From NCBI GenBank assembly GCA_036417435.1, contig CM070905.1:18391592-18455591 (forward strand): a stretch of 64,000 bases of DNA, given 5' to 3'. Positions 22,275-33,204 of the stretch are shown here, piece after piece. The position numbers and the translations under genes were made by a program. The DNA is from Inia geoffrensis (Eukaryota; Chordata; Mammalia; Artiodactyla; Iniidae). The notes beneath the pieces were generated by a model, which had not been told where the DNA came from, did not search any database, and saw nothing but the letters and a program-made list of their open reading frames with translations. Every line of letters begins with the position of its first letter. Within the stretch, counting starts at the first letter, position 1.

Positions 22275-24330
22275 GACTGGTAACAGGTAATTATAATACA
22301 AAGCACACTGTGATCAGTGCGGTGTGAGTTCCAACTTGGAGGAGGTCCTTAGCAAGAGAACAGTCACTTCTGTCAAGAGGATTGCAAAGAATCAGAATCA
22401 GAGCGGGAGCATCCATGCCAGGGGCCTCCTGCTTCAGAGCTTCTTGTTACAATTCTGTATATATAGCACATAATTTAATCAATAAATTTCATTATCAATA
22501 ACTAAATCTATACATAAATAAATTGAGTTAGAGTTTTTTGTTTCTTGCCACTGGCCGTAAAAATTTAGCATATGATTGTGTGGTGGTCACCAGAGTAAAG
22601 AACTGGTGGAGAAAAAAACCAAAAAAACTGATGGGAAATAAAACTAGAGATGTAGTTGGGGGATAGAGGCAAAGGATCCTAAATGTACTGTGTGTGTTTG
22701 GGTATTTATGCTTTAGGCATTGGGCAGTCATTAAAAATGTCAGAACAGGAAAATAACCAGCTTTGATGTGTGCTTCGGGAAGATTAATACGGTAGTGCTG
22801 TGTCAGAATATCAGGCGCTACCCCGTGGGGTGAGACTGGAACTAGGGAAACCTACTAGCAGATTATGGCACTAAATAATGAGAGAGGAAGTCAGATCTTG
22901 AACTAAAGGGTATCAGTGGGTATAAAAAGGAAAGAAGAAACACAAAAGATACATGTTTTCAACAAAATTGACAGAACTTGACTGCCAATCAAATGTGGGC
23001 CAAAAAAGAGGGAAGAATTAAAGTTTCTACCAGCATTTTGAGCTGGTGCGATTAGAAAACTCGTAATTAACAGAAATACGGAGAAGTAAACGTGCAGGAG
23101 GAAAAAGAAAAAATTCAGATTTGAACGTATTACGATCAACACAGTGGGAGAACATACGGGTGGAAACTTCCAGCCAGGAGCTGGTGAATCCAGATGGGAA
23201 CCATGAGAGTTGTCAGGGTGAGAGAGGAGGCTTCAGAAATGAGTCATAAGGACAGTAGAATTAAAGCCATGAGACTGAATGAGTTTTCCAAGAGGACATA
23301 CAGGAGAGAGGATGCAGAAGAGGATCAAGGGCAGATTTTTAGGGAAAACTTATCTTTGGAGCTGGAAAAGAAGAGGAAGTGGAGGAGACACCGGGATAAA
23401 AGGGGGGATAAGAAAAGTATAAAGGTAAGAATTGCCCAGGCATGGGGACACAGTTGGGGGTGGGGGACCAGGGCCAATCATATAAAGTGACTAAGCAAAG
23501 TGAAAATAAAACAAAACACACTGCGTTTGGTAACCGGCTGACTACTGACCTTTAACAAATTATTATGGAGGGATAAGAGCTGAAGCCTAATTGCAAGGAT
23601 TTACAAGGGAGCTGGTGGTATCAGAATGAAGCAGTGGACAAAGATGACTTTTTAAAGAAGTGTTATGTTGGAGAGAGAGTGAAGGCACTTGCCCCAGAGG
23701 GGTGGGCAGCAGACGACTGGAGGGCCAGTGGTTTTGTTTATGTTTGTGGGGCTGGTTTTTTCTTTTTATTTAGTTATTTATATATTTTTTGGTTGGTTGG
23801 CTGATTTTGGACAGGAGAAACTTGAATGTGGTTACAGTCAGGGAGCAAGATCCAGTGGCACAGCCAAAGAGAGGAAAGTAAGAGAGACCGCATGTGAAAC
23901 AGGGCAAAGCTTTAGGGCAGGTGGAGGAGCTCCTGTCAAGAAATGACGATGGCAGGTCAGCCTAGAAGGAGGCTGCCAAAGGGGCAGGTAGGAGCTGGAG
24001 AGGTAACATCAGAGCCAGGGAAGTCTAGGGTGGACAGATGGAACGATGGGGAGACAAGGGAAAGAGACCAGATGCTGGAGGTGACAGTGGATCAACAGTG
24101 CAGTGGGACCGAGGGGGTAGGATAGGCGGGTGGGGAGTGGGTAAGAGCAGATTTCCTTTGGGTCTATCTACATCTGGAAATCTCCCCACTCTACCCCCCT
24201 CAGTCCCTCCCCCACATAAATGCCAGCCTGTCTGACATATAAAATCCTATGAATCATGAAAGCCAAATGTCTAATTTAATCCTAAAATTACCTTCTACAT
24301 TGCTACTTTGTAACTTGTGTTGTTCTTAAT
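22275..24330. other. probably very old dispersed repeat plus unassigned DNA
   Basis: Much of 22690-24110 (for example 'gccatgagactgaatgag', 'gtggttacagtcagggagc') reads like an old mammalian repeat family I cannot name. Charged frames at 23194-23490 and 23689-24125 have low-complexity composition and no domain. A G-rich run is present at 23455-23471. Confidence 0.35.
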
Positions 24331-24355
24331 TATGGTATTAACCAGTCAATGTTTT

Positions 24356-24577
24356 TTTATTATTATTATTTACTTTTTTGTGTGTGTGGTACACGGGCCT
24401 CTCACTGCTGTGGCCTCTCCCGTTGCGGAGCACAGGCTCTGGACGCGCAGGCTCAGTGGCCATGGCTCACGGGCCCAGCCACTCTGCGGCATGTGGGATC
24501 CTCCCGGACCGGGGCACGAACCCGTGTCCCCTGCACCGGCAGGCAGACTCTCAACCACTGCGCCACCAGGGAAGCCC
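24356..24577 (-). mobile_element. short (internally deleted) CHR-2 SINE
   Basis: Reverse-oriented copy: the plus strand shows 'cgggcctctcactgctgtgg' at the tail side and 'tgcgccaccagggaagccc' at the head side. Exact 15-bp TSD accagtcaatgtttt at 24341-24355 and 24578-24592. The perfect long TSD suggests a fairly recent insertion. Five frames of 69-96 codons here are SINE artefacts. Confidence 0.95.
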
Positions 24578-24599
24578 ACCAGTCAATGTTTTAACTTTT

Positions 24600-25845
24600 T
24601 TTTTTAATTCTAAAAGATGGATAAGTCCAAAAAATATATAAATAGACTAATCTGCATTGCTAGTTTCTGTGTTTCCTCAGAAGAAAGTTTGCCAGATAGA
24701 AGACATTTTTGAGATATAATCTGTTATCAGTCTAAGTGCCCAAAGTCTGGGTCTTTTAAGAAGGTTAAATCATGGTGCAGTGCTCGCGCTGCTACTTGTA
24801 AAGCCTATTTCTGCTGATAGTACCTGACTTTCCCGCTGATGAGGAAAGAACTGGGAAGTTGGAGTCATTGCAGGATGGTTTTGGCAGAAGATTTTCTGTT
24901 TTTCTCCACCATTGCCTGGCCTGGTTGGGAAAACTGAAGGATTGCTTGATGCTCTTTTGCTTTCGTTCTCTTTACTTATCTGCTGATGTTTCCGGTTGTG
25001 TGATTTATATTTAGAATCAGACACTTTGGATGCTGGGGTGGATGCAGAGGGAGAAAGAGACCAAGAGACTAAGAGAGAATCAGGATGGGATTTGAATGGG
25101 GTTTGGATTCTGGGCTTTTCTGTGAAAGGGACAGTCCCCCAGAACTAAAACTCACTATTTACTTTAAGGGTAGTAAAGTCCCCAGCAGAAACAACAACAG
25201 CGACTTCACGGCTTCACATCTGTGAATATTTCTGCTTATGTGGTGCTTTGTGAATCTGTCCAGCGAAAATGCTGGAGAGTCCACAGAGCCTGCCATCCTG
25301 GTCTTAAGTCTCTGGTCGGACTCTCCATTCAGATGTCTCGATTTAATTATGGCCCCAGCAGCTTTCATTTCTCTCATCAGCAACTTGCCTTACTGTTACG
25401 CATGTTGCTGACTTTGCTTCCAGTAGGCAGCAAATCATTTTCCGTATCTCCTTAAGCATCACTCATAGCTCCGCTTAATATCCCCCCTCTCCCGCTTTGT
25501 CCTTGGACCTCAAGGTGACAGACAGAGTCTGCCAGTTTTATCAGGTATAAAAGTAACTGGGGACTTCTTCAGAAGGCAGAGCCATTTGCACAAGCGCGCT
25601 AAGGGCGCCCAGCCACGAAGCAGGCAGACCCTTGGCCAAGGGGTGATTTGTGCTGTGCAGCCCTCCAGATCTTTCTCACCTGTGCCCCTCAGAGTCCCCA
25701 CCTGGACTCAGGACTGCCCTGCATAGGCCATGTGCTGTGCCCTGGACCTGGGCTCCCTTCTCCCTTTAGCAGCATTTACCTGCCCCGTGTCCTGCTCCTG
25801 TCACCACTCTCTTAGGTGAGAAGCACCCAAGGACAGAGGCTAGAC
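24600..25845. other. unassigned non-coding DNA
   Basis: Frames up to 84 codons on both strands without recognisable domains; no repeat identified. Confidence 0.45.
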
Positions 25846-25849
25846 AGGT

Positions 25850-26065
25850 AGCAGTTACAGAACAACTCTGGGGATTTGAATCACAGCTCTGCCATTCACT
25901 GGATGAGTGACCTTGGGCAAGTTATGTGACTTCTCTGCCCCTTTCTTCATCTGTAGAAAAGCAGTAATAATACCCCTACGAAAAGGGCTTTGTGAAGAAT
26001 AGTGACTTAAATTGCAAGTGAAGCACTCTGTAGTGCCAAATGTGTGTGTTAGTGCCTGAAAAACT
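25850..26065 (+). repeat. MIR SINE
   Basis: Well-preserved core: 'gaatcacagctctgccattc', 'gagtgaccttgggcaagtta', 'cttcatctgtagaaaagc'. Confidence 0.88.
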
Positions 26066-26125
26066 TACACCTTCAAGGTGTTAAAAGTGGTCATTGTTTT
26101 ATGTGTTGTCCTTTCTATTTTTTTT

Positions 26126-26430
26126 TAATTAATTAATTTATTTTTGGCTGCATTGGGTCTTCGTTGCTGTACGCGGTCTTTCTCTAGTTGCTGAGAGCGG
26201 GGGCCACTCTTCGTTGCAGTGCGCGGGCCTCTCAGTGTGGTGGCCTTTCCCGTTGCGGAGCATGGGCTCCAGAGCGCGGGCTCAGTAGTTGTGGCACACG
26301 GGCTCAGTAGTTGTGGCACATGGGCCCAGCTGCTCCGCGGCATGTGGGATCCTCCTGGACCAGGGCCTGAACCCGCGCCGCCTGCACTGGCAGGCGGATT
26401 CCCGAACCACTGCGCCACCAGGGAAGCCCC
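26126..26430 (-). mobile_element. CHR-2 SINE, long-form variant
   Basis: Plus strand starts with the reversed tail 'aattaattaatttatttttggc' and ends with the reversed head 'ctgcgccaccagggaagccc'. It keeps two 'gctcagtagttgtggcaca' units, so it is a long form with a partial internal loss. No convincing TSD was found. Confidence 0.92.
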
Positions 26431-26434
26431 CTTC

Positions 26435-27230
26435 TGTGTTTTTGTTTGTTTTTTGTTTGTTTGTATTTTAATGAGAGCATTATGGAAAGAGTCCAAGGAA
26501 TTAACTTTGAAGGACAGGACAATAGGGATAAGGTAGAGATCCTCCCATCACTCTTAAATCATCCTAATGCAGCTGTCCAAAGCATTGGTCCTTCCGGTCA
26601 GATATTCCCTACTATTGATACTTCCTTTTAAGCAAGGAGAATGGAGGCTAGGGGGTTGAGGGGTAGGGCTGCTTAAGAATCATCACAGATTAAAGACTTA
26701 ATTAATCCAGGAAGCAAGTTTGTCAGAGCTAAACCAGGGTTGCAGTCATTCTCTACAGTAAATACCAGAGTACAGAGGAAAGAACAGTGCGTTTAACTAC
26801 CTGCCATTCTATGTGGAGATTTTATTTTTCCCATCCTCGATACAAAGGTTGGTAGCCAATAGGATGTCCATAAAGTAACAAATGTTAGTAAAGAAAATCA
26901 CCAAAAATGGGACGTTAACCACACTGACTTAGATGATTTACTTCCGAGTGATCCCTCACACATCTCAAATATGTCTAAATATGACTAAAATTTACTCATG
27001 AGGAATAAAAAGCAAAGGCAGGGTTAGATGGGTGGAAGCCGGGCTCTGAAGAGTAGCTGAGTCACTAATGTTAAGGTCTCCCTTTTGCCCTGCACTCATG
27101 GCTCGCCAACGTCAGTGGAATCTGAACTCATAAAACGGACTTTGTCGCCGATTACTATTATTATTACTACTATTATCATCATTATTTGGCTGTTCAGTTT
27201 CTGCACCCTTTTCCAGTTTTGAGAAGATTT
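26435..27230. other. unassigned, with a short (ATT)n tract
   Basis: A trinucleotide-like run of att/act lies at 27150-27187. Nothing else was recognised. Confidence 0.45.
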
Positions 27231-27234
27231 CTTT

Positions 27235-27735
27235 TCCTCTTGATGTTTTCTGGGGCAGAAGCTGAAAACTCCCTCTCCCAGTCTTCCTAGCAGCTGGGAC
27301 TCAGACTATGACTGAGGCTCTGCTGTCTGATGCACCCATTGTAGCCTTTAGCTAGTGGTACAAGAAAGCAAAGGCAAGGAGGGGCCCCGTTGGCAGTTGG
27401 CTACAGCAGTGTCAACGATGGGGACTTCCTAGCAGCAGCAGTGGCTGGGGAGCCCCAGCCGCACATGTGCTAGGTGACTTCAGAGGGCAAGTTGTGATGT
27501 CCATCCAGCAAATGTTACCTTCACTAGATGAGCTCTGGAGCAAGATTTTGGCTGTGGTCCTGGCTGCTGCCATGCCTCATTTGTTCCTGCTCAGTTTCTA
27601 AGCCTGGTTCTGAAGTCTGTGAAAGACACGATATCCTTTTATTAAATTTTTTTCTCACTTAAATCAACCACATCTCTTTCAGTTGTTTGCAACTATAAAA
27701 CCCTGGCTAATACAACTGGTGAGACAAGTTTTTAC
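27235..27735 (+). mobile_element. old LTR-like element, family unresolved
   Basis: Late 'cttttattaaatttttttctc' signal followed by 'aactataaaaccctggctaatac' gives it an LTR-like 3' end. The 5' end is not sharply defined. Confidence 0.4.
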
Positions 27736-27859
27736 TGTGATGGCTGGGACTGCCAGCCATCTGCCAATTTTCTCCCTTTCATCTTTTGGTAGTAGAACTC
27801 CAGATTTTAGCTTCATCCACAGCAGCATCAGGTCCTGATCTTACGCCCTGATCTTAAAA

Positions 27860-29125
27860 AGAAAAGGTGTACGCTAATTCTGTCATCTGTGTCTTTTCTG
27901 GGTCAGTTCAATGGATTGATTTTTTTTCGCCCTCATTATGTGTTGTATTTTCCAGCTTTTCTGCATGCCTGGTAATTTTTTGTTGGATGTTAAACACTGT
28001 GAATTTTACCTTGTTTGGTGCTGAATAATTTTGTATTCCTCTAAACATACTTGAGTTTTGTTATGGAATGCGATTAGGTTACTTGGTATATTAGTCTCCT
28101 GAGGCTGCTGTAACAAATTACCTCAAATGTAGTGGCTCAAAACAACAGAAATTTATTCTTTAGGCCAGAAGATGTCAGCAGGGCATTTCCAGAGGCTCCA
28201 GGGAAAAATCCATTTCTTGCCTCTTCCAGCTTCTGGTGGCATCCCTTGACTACAACACTCCAATCTCTGCCAATTATTTTCCCAGTGCCTTCTCCTCTCT
28301 GTGGGTCTGCTTTGCCTCTGCCTCCTTCTTACAAGGACACTTGTGATGGCATTTGGGGTCCACCTGGATAATCCAGGATGACCTCTTCATCTCAAGATCC
28401 CTAACATAGTCACATCTGTAAAAATCCTTTTTTTCAAATCAGGTAACATTTATAGGTTCCAGGGATTAGAACTTTTATCTTTGGGCCACCATTCATCCCA
28501 TCACACTTGGAAACAATTTAATCTTTTTATGTCTTGTTTTAAGCTCTGTTAGGTGGGACCAGAGTAGTGTTTAAGCTAGAATTCATTTTGCCCCACTACT
28601 GAGGCAGAACCCTCTGAGAATTCTACTTGACATCCCATGAATTAGGAGGTTTTCTACTCTGGCTAGTGGAAGAGGAGCTATTCTTGCCTCTGTGTGAGCT
28701 CTAGAGAATTTTCTTTCTAGTACTCTCAGGTGATGCTTTCCCAGGCCTCGGCTAGTTTCTTCACACACATGCAGTGATCAATGCTCAGATGAGACCCGAG
28801 GGTAGGGTTAGGAGGACTCTGCAGATCTCCAGAGTTCTCTCTGTGAAGCATTCTCTTTCCCGGTACTCTGCCCTGCAAACCCTAACTACCTGGGCTTCCT
28901 GGGACTCCCAGCCCCACTCCCTCAACTCTGGATTTCCCCATCTTGCACCACACTTTAGGACACCTTCAGGGCTCACCTCATTTGTTTCCTTTCTCTCAAG
29001 GATTGTCGTCCTTTGTTGCCTGATGTCCTACATCTTGAAAACAATTGTCTCGTGTTTTGTCTTGTTGTTGTTTGGAGTAAGAGGATAAAACCAGCCCCTG
29101 TTACCCCATCTTGGCTGGAAGGAGA
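27860..29125 (-). mobile_element. ancient L1 5'-UTR-like sequence, split by an MLT1 LTR
   Basis: The two parts (27860-28086 and 28506-29125) read continuously once the LTR is taken out: 'gattaggttacttgg' joins 'aaacaatttaatc'. The right end, read on the minus strand, is 'gccaagatggggtaacagggg', like the start of an L1 5' UTR, so I infer minus orientation. The 104-codon frame at 28774-29088 lies in this sequence and is not considered a gene. Confidence 0.5.
28087..28505 (-). mobile_element. MLT1 (MaLR) solo LTR with 5-bp TSD
   Basis: Plus-strand wording 'tctcctgaggctgctgtaac', 'aacaacagaaatttattc', 'atcccttgactacaacactcc', 'ttacaaggacacttgtg' and 'catcccatcaca' fits a reversed MLT1A/B-type LTR. 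Flanked by cttgg at 28082-28086 and 28506-28510, the 5-bp length expected for ERVL-MaLR. The frame at 28132-28371 is part of it. Confidence 0.88.
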
Positions 29126-29164
29126 AAGCACTGTTTTTTAAAAATAATAATCATAACCAAGTGT

Positions 29165-29380
29165 GCCCTCCCCTTCCCCTTTCTCTTTTGTTGCTTACTG
29201 GAATATGGGTATGATGGTGGGAGGTGGAGCAGCCATCTTGGACTATGAGGTACAGCCCTGCACTGCCTGCCCAGACTCTTACATACAGAGAGATACATTT
29301 TTATCTTGCTCAAGCCATTGTGCTTTTAGATCTCTCTGTTTCTCTGGCTTAACTGGTACCCAATTAATAGAATTATTTAC
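29165..29380 (+). mobile_element. MaLR LTR 3' part (MLT1-like)
   Basis: Contains 'gagcagccatcttggactatg', 'ttatcttgctcaagccattg' and 'ctctggcttaactggtac', the usual order of a MaLR LTR end in plus orientation. Diverged. Confidence 0.55.
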
Positions 29381-29645
29381 AAAACATCGTAGTATCATCT
29401 CTTTTTGTCCTTTCTGGCTGAGAGACTTGAAAAATCATCCTCTGGGCCACAACAGCAGTCTACAGATAAACCCTCCTCAACAATTCAAAAATAATTTCTA
29501 ATGGGAATCAGTGCATATGCATGTGTGTGTACCTTTGTGTGTGTGTTGCATAGATCAAAAGACATTTTAACTTATTTTTCTTTTAACAAAGTTTCTGAGC
29601 ACAATAAATAACACTTAATAGCATGCTGACGTCTAACTTCTAGTC

Positions 29646-29976
29646 TAGGTGCCATGAAACTATGACCTGTGGCCTAAATCTGGCCCTTCACTTGGTTTTG
29701 TACAACCCACAAGCTAAGAATGGTTTTTACATTTTTTTAAATAGTAGAAAAAATCAAAAGATTTTTTTGACATGTGAAAATTCTATGAAATTCACATTTC
29801 AGTGTCCATATATATAGTTGTATTAGAACACAGGCATAGCTCATTCATTTATACTTGTCTACAGTGGCTTTTATGCTTCAATGGCAGAGTTGAGTAGTTG
29901 TGACCAAGACTGTGTGGCCAGCAAAGGCTAAGGTATATACTATATGGCCCTTGCCGAGAAAGTATCCTGACCCCTA
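29646..29976. mobile_element. non-autonomous hAT-Charlie element with TSD
   Basis: Left end 'taggtgccatgaaactatg' and right end 'aaagtatcctgaccccta' are the degraded inverted termini. Inside are 'ggcctaaatctggccc', 'gaacacaggcatagctcattc' and 'gcagagttgagtagttgtgacc'. An 8-bp TSD is visible: ttctagtc at 29638-29645 and ttttagtc at 29977-29984, one mismatch. Confidence 0.85.
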
Positions 29977-29994
29977 TTTTAGTCCAAAGAACAC

Positions 29995-30099
29995 TTTTTT
30001 AAGCTTTAGCTCTACCGCTTAATAGGCGGTAGAGCTTAATAGGTGGTAGAGCTAAAGCTTAAAAAAGCTTAATAGGCGGTAGAGCTAAAGCTTAAAAAG
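29995..30099. repeat. inverted plus tandem duplication (hairpin-forming)
   Basis: A perfect 22-bp inverted repeat (arms 29995-30016 and 30045-30066, 28-bp loop) overlaps a 33-bp direct tandem duplication (30034-30066 and 30067-30099). The 19-bp word gcttaataggYggtagagc occurs three times (30017, 30034, 30067). Nothing similar was seen elsewhere in the window. Confidence 0.95.
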
Positions 30100-30104
30100 G
30101 ATGG

Positions 30105-31385
30105 CATTGGTATGTGATATAAAGAGGATCCCCATGTAGAGCAACAGCAAATAATAGGCACAAGTTCACTTACAGTTCTGGGGCATGTAAACAATAGTGA
30201 GTTCACACATCACAGTCAATAGCTGTTGGGCATTGCTGTTCCCCAGGCATTTCAAATCACCATGAAGCACACAGCCTAACCAAGGTTTTCTACTCACTCA
30301 GCCCACCAGATTTGGAATTAGACTATTCTTGAGGTTTCCTCTCACACCTACCTCCAGAAAGAAAAAGGAGATTCATATTTTTTTAAAATTTTGTTTATAA
30401 ATTGTGTATTGGAATATTTCAAATCTTCAGAATTCAAATTGGCCAACAATGCAACCATACTGTAATGATATATGTGCCTCTCTCTTTGACATAGAGGAGG
30501 ATCTTTCTTCTGTCTCATGCTTTATTCCACGGGTCAAAAGTTTCAGAGAACTGTTGACTAATGAGAGAGGGAATGCTCACTTTATTACTGATTCTAGTAG
30601 GAGTCTAAGTTAAAAACCCCTAAACTGTATGATCTCTCAGGCTCTGTTCATGTCTAAGGGAGAAGTAACATTTGTCAAGCACTAACTGTTAGATATAGGA
30701 ACACGGCCAACTCAAAGGGTGATGTTAATATCCTGTGGTCAGGAAATTGAAGAATAGTGGAATATTATCCTAAATCTCCCACTTTTGAAGATCTCCCTGA
30801 GAGAGATAGGAGTACTGATTACGAAACCAGATAAAGCAATATGTTCTCAGCAGAGTTTGTATCCCATATGCAATGTAGGATCCTGGGAGCCAGGCTGAAC
30901 CCAGGGAATCCTTCTTTTGTTCCATGGAAGAGAGGCCTGAGGAGGTGTATCTGTCAATCTCTGCATCGAGGGTCAAAAATACTGGATTGAGGGAAGGCTC
31001 CACCCAGCAGAAGCAAGACTTACTTTGAGGCTTAGAGAGGAGCTGGCTTGGGGTCTCCACACAGGTGACCGGGTCAGGCCAGTGGCCCAGGAGGAGGGTG
31101 TCTGAGGAGTGAGGAAGAGATGACAGGTCTTCCCAGTTCTGAGGAGCAAGATGTGGACCATCTAACCTCCTCATCCTCAGAAGTGGAAGAGAAAAGGTCG
31201 GCAGAGGGAGTTGACTGCCTCCACCTCTGAGACTCTAATTAGTCAAAAGGAGCTGACTGTGGCTTCCGAAGAGAGAAAGAGGCGGCGGAGACAGATTCCT
31301 GGACAGGCACGGGGCCTTTATCTCAGCTCACTGATGTCCCCCACAGGCACAAAGGCTGATAAATGTCCTTAAAGCTGACCAACCA
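30105..31385. other. unassigned non-coding DNA
   Basis: Contains a 134-codon minus frame (30770-31174) without family resemblance. The stretch 31190-31330 is purine-rich. No repeat was identified. Confidence 0.45.
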
Positions 31386-31390
31386 CGGCT

Positions 31391-31425
31391 GGGGGCAGAG
31401 GGGTGCGGGGGAGGGGAAGGGAGGG
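31391..31425 (+). promoter_or_regulatory. G-quadruplex motif
   Basis: Five G runs (ggggg, gggg, ggggg, gggg, ggg) with loops of 5 bp or less in 35 bp, satisfying the usual four-tract G4 pattern. It is not in an identified repeat and lies just left of the CTCF-like motif. Confidence 0.8.
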
Positions 31426-31442
31426 TAGACAGGAGGAGTGTT

Positions 31443-31461
31443 GAGCGCCCCCTGGAGGCCA
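31443..31461 (-). promoter_or_regulatory. strong CTCF-like binding motif
   Basis: GAGCGCCCCCTGGAGGCCA matches 17 of 19 positions of the reverse complement of the CTCF core consensus, including the invariant GCGCCCCCTGG part. The motif therefore points along the minus strand. The sequence lies outside any repeat I could identify. Confidence 0.7.
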
Positions 31462-31589
31462 CAGCCAACTGCAGACCACAGGCATCCAAGGTTGTTTCGA
31501 GCTGACCTTAACAACACTTCTTTGACGTGGTCTAACTGTGTCCATTTAAGCAATGAAACTGAGATTAAAAAGGCTAAGAGTTTGGGGAG

Positions 31590-31765
31590 ACAATGGGGCA
31601 TAGTGGAAAAATCATAGGCTTTGGAGTCAAACAAACCTAGGTGACTTAGCCAGCTATTGACTATATTATGTAACCAAGCTACTTTGAAGTGTTTATGTAA
31701 AAATAAAGTGAAATCATATTGCATGTGCAAGAGTAGCATTAAGTCTGGCATATGGTAGTGTGTGG
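31590..31765 (+). repeat. MIR SINE
   Basis: Head-side sequence 'aatcataggctttggagtc' and downstream 'agtctggcatatggtagtg' in MIR order; the middle is diverged. The minus-strand 142-codon frame over this region is a chance frame. Confidence 0.65.
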
Positions 31766-31769
31766 TAAT

Positions 31770-32440
31770 TTTAGTAATTTTTTTCTTCGTCCAAGGTCAC
31801 GAGGTCAGTAAGCAGCTACAGGAGCTGGGGTCGATACCCTGGTCTTCCGGGTCCGGAACCCCAGGCATCCTGCCCTCGGTGATGACTTCCTCTCAGATTC
31901 CTGCGAGAGTAAAACCCAGGTTCCCCTTTAAAAGACCTTTCCCAGTTAAGCTGGTTCGTCTTCACATCTAAGAAATAAGATGGTTCCCAAACAACCCCTT
32001 TTTAGGGCTACAGTGCTGTTCTTCCCCACAACCTCTTCACTCTCACCTCCGGGGAAGTATAAACACTCCGTGGTGAGGGGCTGGAACTCAGAAGGCTGGC
32101 CAGCCTTGCCTTTCCCAGTGATTGTTTTGAGCTCGCAAGGGAAACCCTTGAAGGGAATCCCTCTGAGCAGCAAAGTCCATCCCTTTTATGGACAGATTCT
32201 CCTGCTGCTGCATAGCAAACCCTGAGCAAATTGTTTTGGCACGCACAAGGCTACAGATCTTTTTGTCCAAAAGGCAAACATGTTTCTCTGAATTCATAAC
32301 AGCAGCTCAGTCTTAAAGGTTTTCCAATCCCATTGAATGCCTCCTCTATCCAGACATTTCTCAAACTTAATAAATAGTAAGAGGCTAAAGCTAAAAAGGG
32401 TCCCCCTATTTACAAAAATGATTTGTCCAACTGGCCACTT
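31770..32440. other. unassigned, with a possible short MIR piece at 31785-31860
   Basis: 'ccaaggtcacgaggtcagtaa' and 'gggtcgataccctgg' look like a reversed MIR end. The rest gives only overlapping 60-81-codon frames on both strands. Confidence 0.4.
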
Positions 32441-32446
32441 CTAAAC

Positions 32447-32655
32447 TAGGGTCTTTCAACCTCAGCACTATTGAAATTTTGGATGAGGCTTTTCTTGGCA
32501 CTGTGGAATGTTCAGCAGCATCCCTGGCCTCTACCTATTACCTGCCAGTAACCCTGCCCCATCCTATCCTCCCAAGCTGTGACAATCAAGCATGTCTCCA
32601 GACATTGTCAAATGTCCCCGGAGAGTTAAAATCACCCTCCACCTGGGAACCACTG
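32447..32655. mobile_element. MER5A-type hAT-Charlie element
   Basis: Starts 'tctttcaacctcagcactattg', contains 'cagcagcatccctggcctct' and 'atgtctccagacattgtc', and ends 'cacctgggaaccactg'. Possible degraded TSD ttctaaac / ctctaaca. The 60-codon frame at 32479-32661 is within it. Confidence 0.9.
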
Positions 32656-32659
32656 CTCT

Positions 32660-33035
32660 AACAGACCTGGTATGACATTTAAAATGGGCTTTAGGACTCT
32701 GGTTTTTAACCCTTCCTTCTGCACTGGACACCTCAAGTCATTAGTGAGCCAAATGGGAATTTAGGGGGATGCCAAGTATGAATGAATTTAAGGGTGCTGA
32801 GAAATAGTGGTGCATAACATACTACAGAGATGTTTGCCATCTTATTTGTAACTCACTTAATGTCAGGACAAGAGGACCAGGGTAGGGCACTGAACCAAAC
32901 GGACCCTAAACTACACATTAGATGAACAAAGCTTTTCTGAAATATTAAAATATTAAATATTAATTAATTAAATAAATATTAAAATATTAAAATCCCAGGC
33001 CAAGATACAGAAACTGCATAGGAACTTCAATGTAC
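32660..33035. other. unassigned; AT-rich tract at 32940-32990
   Basis: Repeated 'aatattaaa' words. Nothing else recognised. Confidence 0.45.
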
Positions 33036-33039
33036 CCTG

Positions 33040-33200
33040 AATGCACTTCACCTGAGATCTCATTTAATCCCTGTTAGTAATAAAAGATATAGGTGTCATA
33101 TCTTTTTTAGAGGGAACCAAAACTCGAAAAGGTTAAGTAATTTATCCAAGGTCAGTCGGCTGATAACTGGCAGGGAGGGGCTTAATACTCAGAGCTGGAC
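33040..33200 (-). repeat. MIR SINE
   Basis: Reversed MIR: 'atctcatttaatccctgtta', 'gaaaaggttaagtaatttatcc', 'aaggtcagtcggctgataac'. Confidence 0.75.
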
Positions 33201-33204
33201 GGGA

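Noticed and set aside
23340..23424. Possible exon ending at a good donor (AAAG|GTAAGA)
   Set aside because: The acceptor side is poor, and the region looks like a very old repeat with low-complexity charged translation.
30770..31751. Minus-strand frames of 134 and 142 codons
   Set aside because: No family resemblance; the second runs through a MIR and the G4/CTCF segment, so coding is unlikely.
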